Below, in pieces: positions 63,571-64,000 of a stretch of DNA of 64,000 nt. Origin of the DNA: Prochlorococcus sp. AG-436-K22 (lineage in GTDB: Bacteria > Cyanobacteriota > Cyanobacteriia > PCC-6307 > Cyanobiaceae); contig QCPK01000002.1 in assembly GCA_003212555.1 (NCBI GenBank), positions 1 through 64,000 on the forward strand, in the 5' to 3' direction. The notes below the pieces were generated by a model. That model saw only the letters and a program-made list of their open reading frames with translations, was not told the origin of the DNA and did not search any database. The position numbers were made by a program, and so were the translations under genes. Numbering within the stretch: position 1 is the stretch's first letter; every line of letters starts with the position of its first letter.

Positions 63571-63825
63571 TTAATTCTCTGTCAAACCATCTATCTCTGA
63601 AGCAAACTTGATGTCATCTTCTGACAGAGTGGCATCTTTTTCCTCACTTTCTGGCTGCAAAGTTAAATTCACGTAAGTTTTCCCAAAACTGATATCTGGA
63701 AATCTGTTACGTTTTTCAGAAAGCTCACCAAGGCGATCCAGGAAATCTCTAGTCAACTCAAAGGTTGAGAATTCGAATCTTCGTTCTAATCTTATAGGTC
63801 TAGACCTTTCATTCCATTTATGCAT
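63571..63825 (-). CDS. PCD-like protein, candidate alpha-carboxysome Rubisco assembly factor (acRAF)
   Basis: An 84-residue protein with a pterin-carbinolamine-dehydratase-like core: RPIRLERRFEFSTFELTRDF, LDRLGELSEKRNRFPDISFG and TYVNLTLQ. The catalytic histidine pair of true dehydratases is not seen. In alpha-cyanobacteria such a gene near the cso genes encodes the Rubisco assembly chaperone acRAF, and the next gene upstream here is a CsoS1-type shell gene. Assignment is from fold pattern plus context. Confidence 0.75.
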   Translation of the reverse strand: MHKWNERSRPIRLERRFEFSTFELTRDFLDRLGELSEKRNRFPDISFGKTYVNLTLQPESEEKDATLSEDDIKFASEIDGLTEN

Positions 63826-63896
63826 ATTTAAAAATTGCTAGAGAAGAAGATTTACTGATGAAAAGTTTGTGTATCTCAAATCTTACCAACCCTCCA

Positions 63897-64000
63897 TCAA
63901 AGGCGACGTTTTGCTCCACTTACCTTTAGGACAGGTTCAACTTCCGAATGAGGTCTTGCAATAATATGGGCAGCAACCAATCCGTCCCCAACCCGCTCAC
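63897..64000 (-). CDS. CsoS1-type carboxysome shell protein, C-terminal part
   Basis: The frame leaving the window reads ERVGDGLVAAHIIARPHSEV then EPVLKVSGAKRRL-stop, which is the end of a bacterial-microcompartment hexamer domain of the CsoS1 type. Only about 33 residues are inside, so the CsoS1 subtype is not decidable. It implies the carboxysome operon lies just to the right. Confidence 0.85.
   Translation of the reverse strand, partial: ERVGDGLVAAHIIARPHSEVEPVLKVSGAKRRL

Noticed and set aside
1-64000. CRISPR arrays, rRNA genes, classic insertion sequences
   Set aside because: No regularly spaced direct repeats with unique spacers, no rRNA sequence and no transposase frame were seen; the repeats present are protein-coding TPR units or attachment-site relics.

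Overview
The window looks like a chromosome segment of a marine picocyanobacterium, most probably a low-light-adapted Prochlorococcus. The grounds are a Pcb-type chlorophyll a/b antenna gene, an alpha-carboxysome CsoS1-type shell gene at the right edge, DUF1651 and cyAbrB genes, AT-rich sequence, small compact genes and single-copy tRNAs. The species call is inference from gene content; no rRNA is present. LEFT PART (about 1-35,010) is an accessory island at a tRNA-Pro(TGG) gene. One intact tRNA-Pro lies at 16,370-16,443 (minus). Three partial copies lie at 2,625-2,661 (3' half), 14,765-14,804 (middle) and 34,973-35,007 (5' half). The 5'-half and 3'-half relics both break at the anticodon loop, which points to repeated tRNA-targeted integration of the kind described for Prochlorococcus tycheposons. 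Beside the tRNA sit a tyrosine recombinase (frameshifted at its domain boundary) and an AlpA-like regulator. Farther right come a ribbon-helix-helix regulator and a DnaB-like helicase. A second, decayed copy of the TPR-regulator-helicase module follows, and it ends in a scar where helicase and integrase fragments are joined at a microhomology. CARGO. Sub-island A (about 2.6-16.4 kb) is bracketed by inverted arms. It carries a minus-strand photosynthesis cluster: Pcb antenna, a PsbF-like protein lacking the haem-ligand histidine, and four small unrecognised membrane proteins. It also holds TPR proteins, a zinc-ribbon membrane protein, a SHOCT-tailed membrane protein, and two copies of a broken EVE-domain gene start. 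Sub-island B (about 16.5-35 kb) carries paralogous zinc-ribbon / one-transmembrane proteins, several with long TPR tails. These surround an SPFH-SHOCT protein of the Bacillus YdjI type, another membrane protein and a secreted zinc metallopeptidase. I read these as parts of one envelope-associated system; that is inference. RIGHT PART (about 35-64 kb) is ordinary, densely packed core genome: a candidate sRNA locus, rpsU, tRNA-Lys, psbY, trmFO, a carotenoid isomerase (crtH), hupE, queD, hisIE, a group 2 sigma factor, a c-type cytochrome, cyabrB, trpA, ndhL, tRNA-Leu, pyrC, a cation/calcium exchanger, glutathione reductase, GST, dnaA, two sugar-nucleotide/glycosyl-transferase-like genes, a GNAT, an MsbA-like ABC exporter, hisG, a glyoxalase II, ridA, a DUF3136 gene, a PCD-like gene (candidate acRAF) and the end of a CsoS1-type shell gene. 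The last two suggest the carboxysome locus continues beyond the window.
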